From positions 1 through 33,957 of the forward strand of contig JAKAHS010000003.1 of NCBI GenBank assembly GCA_021814825.1: DNA of 33,957 nt, read 5' to 3'. This document shows, one piece after another, positions 32,709-33,957 of this stretch. Source of the stretch: a bacterium. Lineage in GTDB: Bacteria; Patescibacteriota; Minisyncoccia; Phycocordibacterales; SBAW01. The notes under the pieces are model-generated. The model had not been told where the DNA came from and made no database searches. It saw only the letters and a program-made list of their open reading frames with translations. The position numbers and the translations under genes were made by a program. Positions within the stretch are counted from its first letter, which is position 1. Each line of letters opens with the position of its first letter.

Positions 32709-33875
32709 CTAACTGCTTAAGAACGAACCGGCGCGGCTTTTTGACGATCGACGCTCGAGTGCCTCGAAGCCGTGGTGTTCGATGACTCGCGCGAGCGCCC
32801 GCACTACCTTCGGATCGAGTTTGCCGCTCCGTGCTTCATCCCTACAGAGCTTCAAAGCGTAGTGTGGTCCGTGAGCTTCTTTGTACGGGCGCTTTTGCGC
32901 GACTGCAGCAAAGATGTCCGAGACGGTGATGATGTGCGCCGACAGGGAGATCTCGTCCTTCGTGAGGCCTGCGGGATAGCCGCTGCCGTCACATAGCTCG
33001 TGATGCGAACCGACCAGGTAGGGCACCGCTTCGAGTCCTTTCGGCCAGTCGATCTTGCGCAGGATCCGTCGACCCTTGTGTGCGTGGGTCTTCATGGCGC
33101 GGTAGTCCTTCTGCGTGAACTTCACCGGTTTGAGCAAGATGTGATCCCGCACGCCGATCTTGCCGATGTCGTGCAGCGCGGCCGCGATCTTGATCTCTTG
33201 CACCGCATCTTCTGACAACCCCATCTCTCGCGCCACTTCAACGGCGATCACGGTGACCAGTTTGATATGCTTTCCGGTCGTGGTGTCGCGCACGCTGATG
33301 GCGTCCGCCAAAGTGAAGCTCAGCTCGTCGATGAGAAGACGATGTGCTTGCAAGTGCCGAGCATTTTCGAACGCGGCACAGGCAAGATTGGCGACTTCTC
33401 GCAGACGAACAACATCATCTTCGGCGAATTCGCCGATCACGATCACGCCTTTTCTGAGCGGAATGCGGACACTCACTCCATCCGATCGCAAGCGGTTGCT
33501 CGCTTGCACGACGCCAATGAGCTCGTCATCGTGCAGTATCGGCAGACATAATTCTGATACGGTACGATAGCTGCGCCGCTTGTCGTCTCGTTGGTCAAAG
33601 AGCGGATCACGGTAGGCATCGGCGGTGACAATGATCTGCTGCTTCTGTGCGCAGGCGCCCACCAACCCTCTTCCGAACGGAAGCCGGAAGACACGCCCTC
33701 CCTCGCTGCTTGGAAGCGAGGCCAGTGTTCTCTGGTCCTTTCCCAACATCCAGAAGGTGACCCGATCAGCGCCGACTATCGTGCGACTTGAAGCGGATAC
33801 GTGCTCGATCAGCTTTCCAAACTCGCGCCCGCCAGAGATGCGGAGGCAGACTGCTTGCTGGCTCTTAACGCTCAT
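32709..33875 (-). CDS. GAF + HD-GYP domain protein
   Basis: N-terminal GAF-like region (IVGADRVTFWMLGKDQRTLASL...LPILHDDELIGVVQASNRL); HD-GYP motifs AALHDIGKIGVRDHILLKP, HAHKGRRIL, GSHHELCDGSGYPAGL. Confidence 0.9.
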   Translation of the reverse strand: MSVKSQQAVCLRISGGREFGKLIEHVSASSRTIVGADRVTFWMLGKDQRTLASLPSSEGGRVFRLPFGRGLVGACAQKQQIIVTADAYRDPLFDQRDDKRRSYRTVSELCLPILHDDELIGVVQASNRLRSDGVSVRIPLRKGVIVIGEFAEDDVVRLREVANLACAAFENARHLQAHRLLIDELSFTLADAISVRDTTTGKHIKLVTVIAVEVAREMGLSEDAVQEIKIAAALHDIGKIGVRDHILLKPVKFTQKDYRAMKTHAHKGRRILRKIDWPKGLEAVPYLVGSHHELCDGSGYPAGLTKDEISLSAHIITVSDIFAAVAQKRPYKEAHGPHYALKLCRDEARSGKLDPKVVRALARVIEHHGFEALERRSSKSRAGSFLSS

Positions 33876-33957
33876 GGTGCCTCCCTATAGTGAGTCGATC
33901 GTGAAGGTCAGCTCGTTACGAGCAGACCGAGAACTTTCTGGAAAAAGTATAGCACTA

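Overview
This is a bacterial chromosomal segment. The streamlined gene set and the oriC-type layout suggest a Patescibacteria/CPR-like genome; that lineage call is inference. The ordinary content is: (i) a replication-origin neighbourhood, with jag/khpB-yidC-rnpA-rpmH on minus and dnaA-dnaN on plus, and DnaA boxes in both intergenic gaps; (ii) housekeeping genes: PBP1A, tyrS, ruvC, yebC-like, ruvB, pyrC, pyrD, a pilB/gspE ATPase, tsaE, polA, murE-like, ruvA, rpsT, tRNA-Lys(UUU) and tRNA-Arg(CCG); (iii) several secreted or membrane proteins of unknown function. The standout is a compact diversity-generating retroelement (DGR) at about 13.58-16.39 kb. It has a 211-aa target protein whose C-terminus carries a 112-bp variable region (VR, 14266-14377) and a template repeat (TR, 14762-14873). 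By my hand alignment VR and TR differ at 18 positions, every one an adenine in TR (16 A->G, 2 A->C). It also has a DGR-type reverse transcriptase (LGNLTSQ and YADD motifs) and an Avd-like four-helix protein. Unusually, avd is antisense to the target, TR and RT, its 3' end abuts TR, and its 5' end overlaps the RT 5' end across a G9 homopolymer. Changing that tract to G8 would give BOTH genes a different ATG start. Secondary findings are a 6S-RNA-like rod-shaped structured RNA candidate at about 17.78-17.95 kb, tRNA-Lys 3'-end repeat copies, a 42-aa tandem-repeat protein, a short YebC lacking an internal domain, and a small acidic ORF absent from the supplied ORF track.
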